The translations under genes and the position numbers were made by a program. This document shows positions 46,135 through 56,952 of a stretch of DNA of 64,000 nucleotides, in pieces. Below the pieces are notes generated by a model, which was given only the letters and a program-made list of their open reading frames with translations, made no database searches and was not told the origin of the DNA. Numbering within the stretch: the first letter of the stretch is position 1; each line of letters begins with the position of its first letter. The stretch is from Nymphaea colorata. Its lineage: Eukaryota; Streptophyta; Magnoliopsida; Nymphaeales; Nymphaeaceae. Location: assembly GCF_008831285.2 (NCBI RefSeq), contig NC_045146.1, positions 8,566,972 to 8,630,971 of the forward strand, read 5' to 3'.

Positions 46135-48430
46135 AAACTTCTAGATTATTTTTTTCAACTTTGCCGGAGCTCCAGCACAAGGAGAAGAGGTTCAGCTGCA
46201 CAATTTCATGCATAGACAACATAAAAACCAAAGACAATTGCTCTATATACTCACCAATAAAGGTACAAGGTTTTGGCTAGTCACAAATATCTTCAATAGT
46301 TTGGCACACTCATGATGATGTTTCAAACATTAATAAGAACCTGTTAAGTATCATGCCGTTCTCTGTTAAGCACCAATATTCAAGAGATTACAAAATTCGC
46401 TAATATCTACCTATAAAAGCATTTTTTTTTTTGGTTTTTTGTGGTTCACTCATACATTTGGTACTCATAAATGGCTTCCACATTTCCTTGACAAGAGAAA
46501 AAGAAGCTGCCTTAAGATTTTTCTTAACAGGGTCCACCATATTTAGTCAGCTAATGTAAATGGCCATGTATATGTGACAACGAAGATTAAATTAATACCC
46601 ATACTATTTTAAGTCTGCACCAGCGAGCATCAAGCATCCAAAATTCTAGCTCCGAAAAAAAAAAATCATTCACATAAATGTAGCAAATAAATACCAGGAA
46701 AAAACAGAGATGATAGATTGCTTCAGAGTCCAAAAACAAGCAACAAACTCTTACCAGAGGGTAGCAGACCAGCATTAACCTGCCGCTACCATATAAATCT
46801 GGCTTGTCATACGAAAATAGGAAAGCAGGACATGTAGGGGAAACCAGCCAGACATTTAACTTGTTTCAGCATCGCCAACAAGTCCAGATTCAAGTAAAGA
46901 AAGATAAATACCCATTACCAATTGCATTGGTATATACTACAAATTTTTTTTAGTTGAAAAGTATTAAAAAATGTCAGTCTAAAAGCACACAACTAACAAG
47001 ACAATCACTGGTTTTCACCAATACACACACCCACTTAATCTTAAAAAAAGCAGGGATAAGTTAGAAAAATGGCACTAATGATACACAATGCAAGTTTTCC
47101 AGGACAGTTCTTATTCATATGGGATAGACCAACACAACTAAGGTACATATAGGGAGATCTCTACAATGTAGCAACAAATAAATTCAGAATGATTTTGTGT
47201 TTCTCCAATGCTACAAAATATTTTTGTGCCAAACATCATCAAACCAATATCAAGCAGAATCCTTTGCATAGTGCAAACACTAGATTCCAGAATGAATAAA
47301 CCTACATGCATAATAGAAAGAAAAGATATGAAAATTCCGTGTATGAGGTGCATGAAATAAGATAAGAAAAGGAAAAAGTAGATCCCTAATTCTTATCCTA
47401 AAGCTGACAAACATAATACAAAACCATTATAAGTTTTGACCAATTCTCTCCTGGACAGAGGATCCTGGTTCTTGTAGGAAAAATAGAATCATGGGCCACA
47501 ACAATTTTAAAATTTCCTTCCTTTATTAAAGACTTATACTGGGGTTGTTAATGGTGAACGGCCTTGGTAGAACTGGTGGAAAATGTCTTTGAGATCCTCC
47601 TGCCAGCTGTCAATGCTGGAAAAAGGTTGCTGTTCAGAAAGAGAGAGAGTGTGGAAGAATTGTCTGCTGTATGTGGCTATCTTAGTGTACATTGGCAAGC
47701 GCAGAATAAGTGTATGCATGGGCTGCATAATAATTATGGTTGTGCTTCCTTTTTTATTTATTTATTTTTTCTGAATTCTTGAAATTTCTTGTTCAATGTT
47801 TCTACTCGTATATGAAAACAGAGTGAGACTAAGAAGGCAAGGATCATCTTCGGTTGAGAAAGCATGCAGCTGATGGGAGTAAGCAACTCTAGGTGCCAAG
47901 ATTGGTATTGTCGCACGATGGCTTAGCCTTGCCCCTGCCCACTGCCAAGTACGTAACTTGCATAGACATTGGTCAGGGTTAGCATAACACCTGATGTTCA
48001 GTGCACTTCCAAGCACTAGTTGCAGAGCACATGGAAGTAGATTTTTGCATCATAGTTGCATATAAAAGATTATTCTTTATCATTATCTCCTAGTTGGAAG
48101 CAGACTATTTTATTATGCTGCCATTGGTTCCATACTCATGCCCAATAACATGGCAAGCAACATTCTTGTTGGAAATTTGGCTTCCGTAATTTGTTTTCTT
48201 TTTATGAGATTTATTAGCAAAGCTACCTCCACTAGCTTTGTATTCAACTTTGCACCCTGACTTTGAGTATTGGATTTCAGAGTAAAATTCGCCATTGGAC
48301 TTCCAACTTCTATATTTTCAGATTCCTGCATCTGCCCCTTCGGGACCAGCAAGGACCCAAGAAGATCTTGATGGCAAATGGGATCAACTTGAATGTCCAA
48401 AGCAGTTTTTGAGGAGCCTTAGAATTATTC
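46135..48430. other. No recognised coding gene upstream of LIP2
   Basis: This may include LIP2 5' UTR and intron sequence on the minus strand. An AT-rich stretch with A and T tracts follows to about 47.5 kb. A minus-strand frame at 48400-48113 (ESENIEVGSPMANFTLKSN, then KLVEVALLINLIKRKQ) is open for 95 codons but unrecognised. Confidence 0.35.
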
Positions 48431-48439
48431 TGAATTGAC

Positions 48440-49545
48440 ACATCAGTAATCTCCCAGTGAGGTATCTGGGTCTTCCCCTGTTTACTAGGAACCTTTCTCT
48501 CAATGGCTGCAAGGACCTCCTATCTAAGCTTCACAAAAAACTTGCCAGATGGAAAGGTCATCTGCTTTCCCACTCAGGTTGACTGTGCTTAATTAAACAT
48601 GTTCTTACTTGTCTTATCAGGAACTGGTTAGCTGTCTTTAAGCTACCATCGGTGGTCGAACAAAAAATGAATGCTCTAATATCGAGCTTCCCTTGGGGGT
48701 TGCTTGGCGAGGAAAAGGGCACTCATCTGATTGCTTGGAAGAATTTATGCCGGCCTCTTGATGAAGGAGGATTGGGTATCATGAGTATCCATGATGTCCA
48801 TATTGCTTCGAGGGCTCCGCATGCTCTCCACTTTGCCAAAGTGTGAATGGGCTAAGTTTCTTCATAACAAATATTTTAAAAATCACACTCTCTAGAAAGT
48901 AGTCAATGCTTCATGGTTTATGAAAGGGCTACAATCCGGCTAGAAGACCATTCAGGACAATGTAAGTTGGAAAGTGTGGGGAAGGCCTTATTGAATTCTG
49001 GACAGCCAGGTGGACAAATTTATGTCTCTATGACACGCTTAATATGGAGTAATTTTATGCTTTTGGGAACCTCTTCAATCACACCATCCTAAAGATGGTC
49101 TCCATGCAAGCGAGTGTAAATGGTATGATTCGTAGCTTCCTCACAAAAATGCACGTGGATCTCCCCCTCTTAGTGATAACAAGGGCCCACTCATCTATCG
49201 AGGTAAGAAGCACTATCTCGCAAAGTGATGGAGATATGGGAGGATATAAAAGTTAAGTATCCAACAGAAAGTTGGAGACATTGGATCTGGCACAAATTCC
49301 TCATTCTCAATGGTTTTGTTACATAGCTAGCTATGGAAGACTCCAAACTTAAAACTGCTTAAAATCTAAGGGTCTCCATATAGCTAATAGATGTTACTTG
49401 TGCTATAAACATAAAGAAGAGGCTAACCACATTCTCTTCACTTGAAATGTTGCAGCCAAAGTATGGAGATTCATATCCCAACAAATTCAGAAAGAAGAGA
49501 GTCCCTCATCAAAATTTTATCTTTGAGCTACAGTGGTGGTTTGCA
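48440..49545 (+). mobile_element. L1-type LINE relic, RT C-terminal region and zinc-binding tail
   Basis: The + strand, with stops and shifts, reads LPVRYLGLPLFTRNLSLNGC, LHKKLARWKGHLLSHSG, LIKHVLTCLIRNWLAVFKLP, MNALISSFPWGLLGEEKGTH and LIAWKNLCRPLDEGGLGIMS. Further on come WKVWGRPYWILDSQVDKF-like residues, then CYLCYKHKEEANHILFT, the zinc-binding RT tail (zf-RVT). These follow the order of a plant L1 ORF2 C-terminus. Catalytic RT residues and the endonuclease are absent. It is older than the LINE at 21.4-23.3 kb, with more stops. It ends where a DNA-transposon end begins at about 49565. Confidence 0.82.
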
Positions 49546-49564
49546 TCAAGCTTTAAGCAAAGAT

Positions 49565-49662
49565 GGATTATGCACTATGTCACAGAGGTGCGGGTGCAGG
49601 TGCCAGTGCAGGTGCGGTGTCGAAGCGGCACATCTAAATTTAGGTACGGCGGTGCGGCGAGG
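49565..49662. mobile_element. DNA-transposon end, TIR family A
   Basis: CTATGTCACAGAGGTGCGGG starts at about 49573. It is followed by repeated GGTGCNGGTGC units and then AT-rich sequence. This matches the ends at 10733-11159 and 2105-2352. It lies directly after the LINE tail and may have inserted into the LINE. The other end is not identified. Confidence 0.5.
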
Positions 49663-52430
49663 ATATTTTTTATTCTTATTAAAAACTTATTATTACAAAA
49701 TAAAACAGATGCACAACCATCACGAGATGTTTGTGGAGACCACAACAAAGACAACAGAAAATGGATTGTGTCTGAGGAGTTCATATGTCATCTTAAAAGC
49801 ATATAGCTTTCGCCAGTTATTGCTTCAAAGTGCATTGTGAATTTGTTAAAAGTGATTGGCTGGAGGAGGAATTTGACACAACACTATAGTACCAAATGCA
49901 TTCATGCAACGGCTGCACAACCATGACAAAACACTAACCAAATAAAAAGGGAAAAGTAAAATAATTGGGCTCGTCCACTGTATCAGAATGTCACAATTGA
50001 TGGTAGAATTTCTTTAGGGACAAGTTAACATAATCACCTAAGGGAAGAAAGAGAAACATATGGAATGACATAAAAGAAACAAAGAATATTCAAAAGCAAT
50101 AAACATTTCTAACTCCACTGAGGGAAAGAGAAAAGATAATTGAAGAACTTGAAAGAACAATTCTAGTGGGGTTTGCAAGCTTCTCAAAGAATGCCTCTGC
50201 ACAAAGATGCATAGTGTGTAATGCAGAAGGCACATTACATTCTTGCACATGAAAGTTAGCATCAAGCATAACGAGGAAATGACGTTGTTATGCTTTTCTT
50301 CACTGCCTTACAGAAGATACCTGTACCTTCTTGACTAAAATCCTCGCTTGGATCATTTTTATCAATGGATGTTTTCTTAGAAAATGAAAAGACAACATGG
50401 AATTCATCATCCAGAGCAGACCAAACCACTGAAACTATGACCATGACCAAGCAATAGTAAGAATAGATTTAAGCATATGAATAGAGAACTTCATGCACAC
50501 AACTCTATATTTTCTAATTGCATATTTCTATGCTGATGATATAAAGCAAAACAATAAGATGACTGAATAATGCAAATCAACCAATACCAAGACCCAATCC
50601 AAAGACAAACCAACAGATCTTACATTACATTAAAAATATGTTTTACAGATAGTGGACAAATGGTTACTCCATTGTAGGAGAATGAAGTCAAAAGTGACTG
50701 GAAATTACATGTGGATCTAATCTCACCAACGACAACTGATCCATCAAAGAAAAATCATGGATAGTAATAAGCCCTGTGGCTAAAAAAATAAATGCTATGC
50801 AAATTGAAAGCTCTCGTTCATTTCCAAATGACAGAAGATTTAAATTGTGTTAGGAACAAGCTTGAAATAGAAAAGATAAATCTGAACACCTTATTATTCA
50901 ATCACTAGGGCAAAATTACTGCCTGCTGTAAGCTCACAAGCCGTTCAACTCCACATTCTTGTCTCCCCAAGGCCAATTAGTCAAATACCTCCTAACTTTT
51001 TACTTCAAAAATAAAAGTGAACCATGAAAAGTTCAGATAGATCATCTGGTCTCCTCACCAAACAAGGAAATTTTTGAAGAAAATTTCTGACTTTCTAGAT
51101 TATAAACCATTATAAAGCAAAATTTTGCCATCCTACAGCCTTCTCCATGCAAAGACAAAAAAGAAAAAATAAAAGGAAAAGGGCCTTGACTACCCCTAAA
51201 TAATGCTTCTCAAAATTGTTTGTAACATTATATTCAAACCAAGATAAGCTTCTGTAACAAGTTACTATTTCTCAAAATGTAAGTCTCACATTTAAAGAAA
51301 ATTTTAATCAGTTATGCCAATCCATCTTGTAAATTAGTATGTTCTCCAGCTCTGAGAAATTGTAGATAATCAAATTATCAATGAGCTTTTTGCAGGAGAA
51401 AATAAGACAGAGACTACAAATCTGAAGAAGGAACACAACTGTACCTCTCCACGTTGGCATCTTTTTCTTTTGAAGAATTCCTTTTATTAGCTTTCAACTC
51501 AAGCTTTGCACCTTCTTCATCTCTTAGGAACTAAATAATATAACCATAATCATTAGTGAAGCTAGATAGCAAGTTGTCATCGTTTAAATATCTTTCCATG
51601 CTCTTACTCTTCAAGCGTCTATTATACTGAAACTTGTTAGATAATTTCCTAATGAGGAGTTTGCTGCTTCAGTCACAGGCTCTCTGAACAAACCTCAAAT
51701 ATATCTAGCTCCAAGGCATAACCAACTTTCTGCAACAAAAAATAAGAAAATAAAATAGCCATGTGCTATGTTAATCATGAAAAGGAATAAATAAGTGTTA
51801 GTAGAACTGCATTGCTGGATGCATAATGTCTTGTAACTACTATAGGAAGACCTTACTCGCAAAATCTTTGCCTTCTGATTGATTCCCCTTTTCCAGAAAA
51901 AAACGTACAAATTGAACGGCTAAATATCTACAGGAAACAATTGGATGCATGACTTTTCCATTCAATCTGGTGAAAAACAAATCAAAATGCAGAACAAGGA
52001 GGCAAATCTTCTAGTACACCCCAATGCAGGAGAAGCCTTCTCTAGTTCAAACCTGAGACCCCGACCACAATGCAGGGAATTTTGTTATTATATGGTATCT
52101 AGAGAAAATATTCAGATGCAGAGTTGCCGGTTGACATTCAGAGATGAGTTTCTTGGGATGCAAGAGAAACAGATGTAAAAAGGACCTTTGGTAAATGGAG
52201 AGCTGTTAATGGGTAGAACTTGTCGCCAGAATAAGACCAAGATTGACATCAATAACAGTCAAAAGAAGCTCTATATGCAGAACATTACCGAGTAGAAGAA
52301 ACGCAAGCTATGCTATTCAATTTACAATTTAATTTATTTTAATTTTACCTACAAGTAGTGCAGCTGCCTGAGGTATGTATTACATTAAAAAGTTAATGCT
52401 TATCAGCTACCTTTTCGATCCTTCTGGTTG
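49663..52430. other. No recognised gene
   Basis: AT-rich, no domain-bearing frame on either strand. Could be intergenic or an intron of a transcript from the promoter-like block near 52.5 kb. Confidence 0.4.
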
Positions 52431-52554
52431 CGGATGTGACGGTAGAAGGGAAGAGACAGCAGGGGAAAGGAAAGGCGGGAGACAGGGAGAAGCGAAGCGA
52501 GAGTAGGGAAGGGGGGGGTGGTCGGGGCCTCCTTCGTTTCTTTCATTAAATCAA

Positions 52555-52701
52555 GGCCGTCCGATGAAAATGAATCGGACGGCCAACCATACATCCTCGG
52601 GTACGTCGGGTCCAATGGGCGGAAACCCTAGAAGCTCAAATAAAAGGACCCCGAGGGGCCGCCGCCTCAATGACAGAAACCCTAGTGAGTTTCCTATTTA
52701 A
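52555..52701 (+). promoter_or_regulatory. Promoter-like block with telo-boxes, inverted repeat and TATA-like site
   Basis: Two telo-boxes, AAACCCTAG, lie at 52623-52631 and 52677-52685. A TGGGC core at 52616-52620 precedes the first. A perfect inverted repeat, GGCCGTCCGAT at 52555-52565 and its complement at 52574-52584, has an 8-nt loop. TATTTAA at 52695-52701 is TATA-like. Telo-boxes (often with TGGGCY site II elements) mark plant promoters for ribosomal-protein and snoRNA genes. Here they sit about 630 bp before a snoRNA. The pyrimidine-rich sequence after 52.72 kb fits a 5' UTR on the + strand. Activity toward the minus strand is also possible. Confidence 0.6.
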
Positions 52702-52924
52702 CCGAGGGGTGATCCTCTAGTCGTCATCCCTTCTCCAACCTTCCTCCCCATGGTCTTTTCGTCTTCCTCATCCACCTCGTCCTCTGCTTTTTCCGTTTTT
52801 CCCCTCTTCTAAAGTTCACTGTTTGAAATGGTTTTCTCATGCTGTCCCTTCTTCTCTGTGAGTCTTCTCTGTGAGTTTGTGTGGTTGTTCTTATGAAGGT
52901 GGTCTCCCTCTCTCTCCCCCCCCC

Positions 52925-52928
<4 letters not shown>

Positions 52929-52969
<41 letters not shown>
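52929..52969. repeat. CT microsatellite
   Basis: About 20 CT dinucleotides in the presumed 5' transcribed region of the snoRNA unit. Confidence 0.95.
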
Positions 52970-52972
<3 letters not shown>

Positions 52973-53327
52973 GTCTTTTCGCCTCATCATCTACGCTTTT
53001 TCCGTTCGTTCTTCGTTTTTCTCTTCTATTTTCTAGTTTTTTTTTTCTCTCTTTGAAATGATTTTTTCATGTTGAGTCTATCTTTTCTCTATGCATTTCC
53101 ATTATTGATCCGATGAAGCAGGTGAGATGGGCACATGAGGAATCTTCCTGAAATGGGTAATTTGCGTCTGAATTTCAGTGATGCCATATAACCTTGGAGA
53201 TCTGATGCCCCTTTGAGCCCCTTGATACTTTTAATAAACAGTTCAGTGGCCTCATTGCTACGTTTTCTTCAAAACAAATTTTCAGTTTCCTTCTTGTGTC
53301 TTTTGAGAAACTGCTTTTCCGGTTTAA

Positions 53328-53423
53328 GGGAGAATGAAGTGATGAATGAATTTGTTTCCCTATTGGTTTGATTTTGCCGCCATGATGGCAAGTTTTGTAT
53401 TAGCTCTATCTGATCATTCTCCC
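53328..53423 (+). ncRNA. C/D-box snoRNA guiding 18S rRNA 2'-O-methylation
   Basis: GTGATGA (C box) lies at 53339-53345 and CTGA (D box) at 53410-53413. The flanks form a perfect 10-bp terminal stem, GGGAGAATGA at 53328-53337 with TCATTCTCCC at 53414-53423. An internal C'-like ATGATGG lies at 53382-53388, preceded by a possible D' TTGA. The 12 nt GTATTAGCTCTA (53397-53408), separated from the D box by one T, are complementary to TAGAGCTAATAC in the 5' domain of eukaryotic 18S rRNA. By the D-plus-five rule the modified base is the A of the GAG in that rRNA segment. In human numbering, from memory, this corresponds to Am159, a U45-class target. The mature RNA would be about 80-85 nt and work with fibrillarin in the nucleolus. 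Plant snoRNAs are often released from longer or clustered precursors, which fits the promoter about 0.6 kb upstream. Confidence 0.85.
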
Positions 53424-53429
53424 TATTTG

Positions 53430-55190
53430 ACTGAACTCCCTTCATTCTTCATCTATGATTTGAATATATATATATATATGTGCCAGCGTCAAATGGATTT
53501 CCACTCTTATTTGTATATAATTGATAGTTATGCTGCTGAAAATTGTTTGTGATTTGTTTCCTTCAGTTCAATCTGATTCATTCTAACCCTATTTCATTGT
53601 AATGGATCTTTCTTCCAAAGTTGACTGGCTGAAATTATTTAAGGGTGCGTTAGATGAGGTTCTTAATTTTCATGTATATATTAATTTTGTCAAAACCGAG
53701 AGAGCGGAAAAGGTATAGTTGTATAAATTAGTTTGACTTTGTTGGTTCTTCAATGTCTTCTTTCGATTGGTAATGTCAGCCGTTGTCTTGGTCAACGGTC
53801 AGTGCTATAGGTTCTCTTTTGAAAAGAAAAATGCTTCTCCTGTGGCAAACGCGCCTGTTGCTTTTGAAATGACTTCATAAATAATCGGAATCCACTTTGA
53901 TTAAAACAAAGTTTTGAAGATATTACCGGGAAGGCTTCAGCGAACCTCCAGTTCCATCCAGTGGAGAAAAGCCGCCTGCCATCTCTCCACAGCGACCTGC
54001 ATCGGGAGATGAAGAAAGGTATCAAAAGAACCCTTATTATCAAGCATCCTTATGTAACATGTAATTAGTAATTCAATTACACTCAATTCAGGCTTCCAAG
54101 AATGAACTCAGTAAAACGGAATAAAAAATCATGTCAGATCTAAAACAACTGCCTTGACTGAATCAATAGCATCTGATTACATGCTCTCCAAAAATTCCAT
54201 AACATCAACTAAGGCCATTTGGCCTCGCGATCAATGTGAAAAAGCTTAGCAAGGACCTCATTGATAGTAGAAGGCAGCATCGTCTAGTCTTGAAGCTAAG
54301 CTCTACATTCTCAGGTCGCTAGTTTAAAAATCAATGAATGCAGTACTATGTTACTCACATATAAATCATAAGCTTAGCAATGTTTTGAAAAACTGCAGTT
54401 GATAAATTGCACATGAAATTGAAACAATCATAGGCTTAACAACGTTTTGAAAAACTAAAGGAGATATACTCGCGTGAAACTGAATCTCATAGCTAGTTTT
54501 TGAAAAACTGAAGGAGATATGCTCACTTGTTCAGCCTTCTCATGGTGGCCATTCAGAAAAGCTCAATTTGGATTAACAGTAAATCTAGTTCAAACATAAA
54601 TACCCTACGAAGAATGGAAGTGAATCTCAGAGTCTGAATTTCATCATGATATTGTTACAGATAGATAGGAAATCAAGACAAAGTTGGCCCGCCAATCTGG
54701 TCTTATCTTATGCACTGAAAATGTTACTGAATAAATGTATTATCAGATTCTTCACTGATTCAACTATAGGCCAATTCTCGACTTGGCCAGGCCTTTTCCT
54801 TTCAGATTTTTCTCCTCGCTTCTACTCTATGCTACAGTAATTCCACCATCTTATTTTTGTTCTTCTTCATGGACTTTCTTTATGCTTCACCGTCTCAGGA
54901 AACTTGATTTTGTTGCAGCAAGCTTGTAATATTATTTGTTTCTCGTGAAAGACCATATGCATGCATGAGTTTCTTTATACTTCATCTTCTCAGAAAACTT
55001 GATTTTGTTGCAGCAAGCTCGTAATACCATATTATGTTTCTCGTGAATGACCATATGCGTGTTCAGACAACGTTTCTCTCAGGAAAACCACCTGATAGAT
55101 CATTTGACTTTCGCTGTTAGATCTAGCACCTATGATCCAGAAGGGTAATCCAACAAAGAACCTGCTGACAGGAAAACCCGCTCTCTCTCT
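53430..55190. other. No recognised gene; two small tandem arrays
   Basis: At 54375-54530 a unit with GTTTTGAAAAACT and GGAGATATNCTC occurs about three times. At about 54868-55065 a unit of about 100 bp occurs twice, including AACTTGATTTTGTTGCAGCAAG-like sequence. Otherwise AT-rich and featureless. Confidence 0.5.
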
Positions 55191-55192
55191 TA

Positions 55193-55711
55193 AGGCTGCA
55201 GATGTGCCGAGTCAAGCCCCAGCTTGGCCAGCTCGAGCTCGGCTCAAACTTGAGTCGAGCTCCTTACAGCAAACTCGAGCTTGACTCGACTACACAAAAT
55301 CGAGTTCGAACTCAACTCGTTTAATTTATTTAACTTGTTTAGGCGTTAATTCGTTTAGCATTAACTAGTGTAAGCATTAACTCGTTTAACTCATGTAAGT
55401 GTTAACTCGTATAACTTGTTTAAATCGTGTAAGCAATTAACTTGTGTAACTTGTGAAAATTTGTTCTTACCCTAAAAGTTAAAACCAGTGAACCGGTTTT
55501 GGTAATATTATTTAAAGTACTGGTTTATAAGTGGTGTCGAGTCAAGTATAAACGAGTCGAGTTCCTGAAACTTGAACTCGACTCGCTTATCTTTTTGAGT
55601 ATCTTTGTAAGCTCGAACTCAGCTCATTTATAAACTAGTTGAGCACAAGCCGAGTTTTTTCAAACGAGTTCTAGTTGAGCTCGAGGTGGCTGGGCTCGTT
55701 ATGCAGCCCTA
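55193..55711. mobile_element. TIR element rich in iterated CTCGAGCTCGG-like words
   Basis: The left end reads TAAGGCTGCAGATGTGCCG and the right end in reverse complement reads TAGGGCTGCATAACGAGCC. Between them, both arms are packed with GAGCTCG, ACTCGAGC and CGAGTCAAG words, and the AT-rich centre has repeats of AACTCGTTTAA and GTGTAAGC. There is no coding sequence. Such elements are common non-autonomous DNA transposons in plants, often attributed to hAT. A target duplication is not clear. Confidence 0.6.
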
Positions 55712-55970
55712 CTAACTCTCCTCTCTTTTCCTGCCCTTTCTGGTGCGCAAGTATTGTTAATGACATAAATACCTCTTGTTCACACACACAAAAAAATATT
55801 GCTTTTTATAAAATTACAAAAATATCGAGGTGGTTGGGCTCGTTATGCAGCCCTACTAACTCTCCTCTCTTTTCCTGCCCTTTCTGGTGCGCAAGTATTG
55901 TTAATGACATAAATACCTCTTGTTCACACGCACAAAAAAAATATTGCTTTTTATAAAATTACAAAAATAT
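55681..55970. repeat. Tandem duplication, period 144 bp
   Basis: Copies at 55681-55824 and 55825-55970 are nearly identical. Each begins TCGAGGTGG(C/T)TGGGCTCG, contains the right terminal repeat of the neighbouring TIR element plus its flank, and ends ATTACAAAAATAT. The duplication therefore postdates insertion of the element. Confidence 0.95.
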
Positions 55971-56539
55971 CCCTTCGCTTTTACTACCTAAGTAAAAGGC
56001 GGACCCAACTCCCTCTCCCCTCTTCCACCCCGCAGTTGCCCCCGCACGTACGCTCGCCCATGTTCTCTCTACCTTCCCCTCTCCTTCATCCCCTCATCCT
56101 ACCTCACCCGACCATCCCCCTTTGCTCGCCTCCCCTTCCCTCTCTTCTTCCCCATCTTCTATGTGTCCCTTCGTCCTCCCGCCCCTTTTAGCAAGTTCTT
56201 GTTGCCCTTGTTCAATTTGGCCGTTTTTCTATTTCATCAAATCATTATAGGAATCCCAACGATGCTGATTTATGAAGAACCCAAATCGCTAATTTTATCA
56301 TAAATCCGTGTGGACTCAGTGTCTGATCATCACTGAAGCCGATCGTTGGAAGCATTCAATTATTTGATAGGTTTCTTCGACGTCTTGTTTTCGAATGTGA
56401 TAAATTTGATATGCTAGATGCTTGTAGTTTAATGAGAATAAATAGGGTGTTCCATATTGTTCCCCGGAGTCTGAATTGTTTTTGCTTACTTTTCATTCGC
56501 TTTCAATGTCTTTGGTTATGTTTTTATTTACTTGTAATG
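55971..56539. other. No recognised gene; C-rich then AT-rich
   Basis: A pyrimidine-rich stretch at 55995-56190 with CCCTCTCC-type words could be a 5' UTR or LTR transcript leader, but no start codon context or exon is recognisable. Confidence 0.35.
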
Positions 56540-56869
56540 GAGCACCCTCCCACCAATCCCAAGTGCATATAAGAAATTATGTCTTTTGGGTGGTTGGCAT
56601 TTTAATCATGTAAGAGACCTCGGCCATCCTATGTAAGTAAAACTGTGATTTCTTTCCAGACGCCTTTGCTTACATCGCTCTTGTGATCAATGTAATTTAT
56701 GCCCATTGCAAGAGCATTCCCTAAATTTCCTTGCGATCATTGATTTTCTTGTGCCCATGCTATTCTCAAGTCTTCCGCAGACTCTTGAGCATTCAGGCTT
56801 ACGGCGAACGTGATATCGCCGGGCCGCACGGGCCGAAGAAACTCAGCCCGTGACAACTAATATCAAAGC
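56540..56869 (+). repeat. Ty3/gypsy 5' LTR (approximate) and primer-binding site
   Basis: TAATATCAAAGC at 56858-56869 matches the initiator-tRNA site TGGTATCAGAGC with three G-to-A changes. It is followed by CAGGTTG and, 84 bp on, by the gag ATG. The sequence before it (a CTTACATCGC-GTGATCAATG stretch, GCCGGGCCGCACGGGC) is taken as the LTR. Its left boundary is a guess. Confidence 0.5.
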
Positions 56870-56952
56870 CAGGTTGCTCATTTGGCACAGTGGGGCATGG
56901 GGAGCTAAGTCGGTGTCGAGCTATCCGACGGTTGGCTGCTATATGTGGCAGC

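Noticed and set aside
50532-50568. CTGATGA ... CTGA pair resembling a snoRNA
   Set aside because: Only about 30 nt between boxes and no terminal stem.
53105-53152. Second C/D snoRNA (CGATGA ... CTGA)
   Set aside because: The box spacing is too short (about 45 nt), the C box is imperfect and the stem is only about 5 bp.
55675-55956. 93-codon + frame with a repeated peptide
   Set aside because: The repeated peptide is just the translation of the 144-bp tandem DNA duplication.
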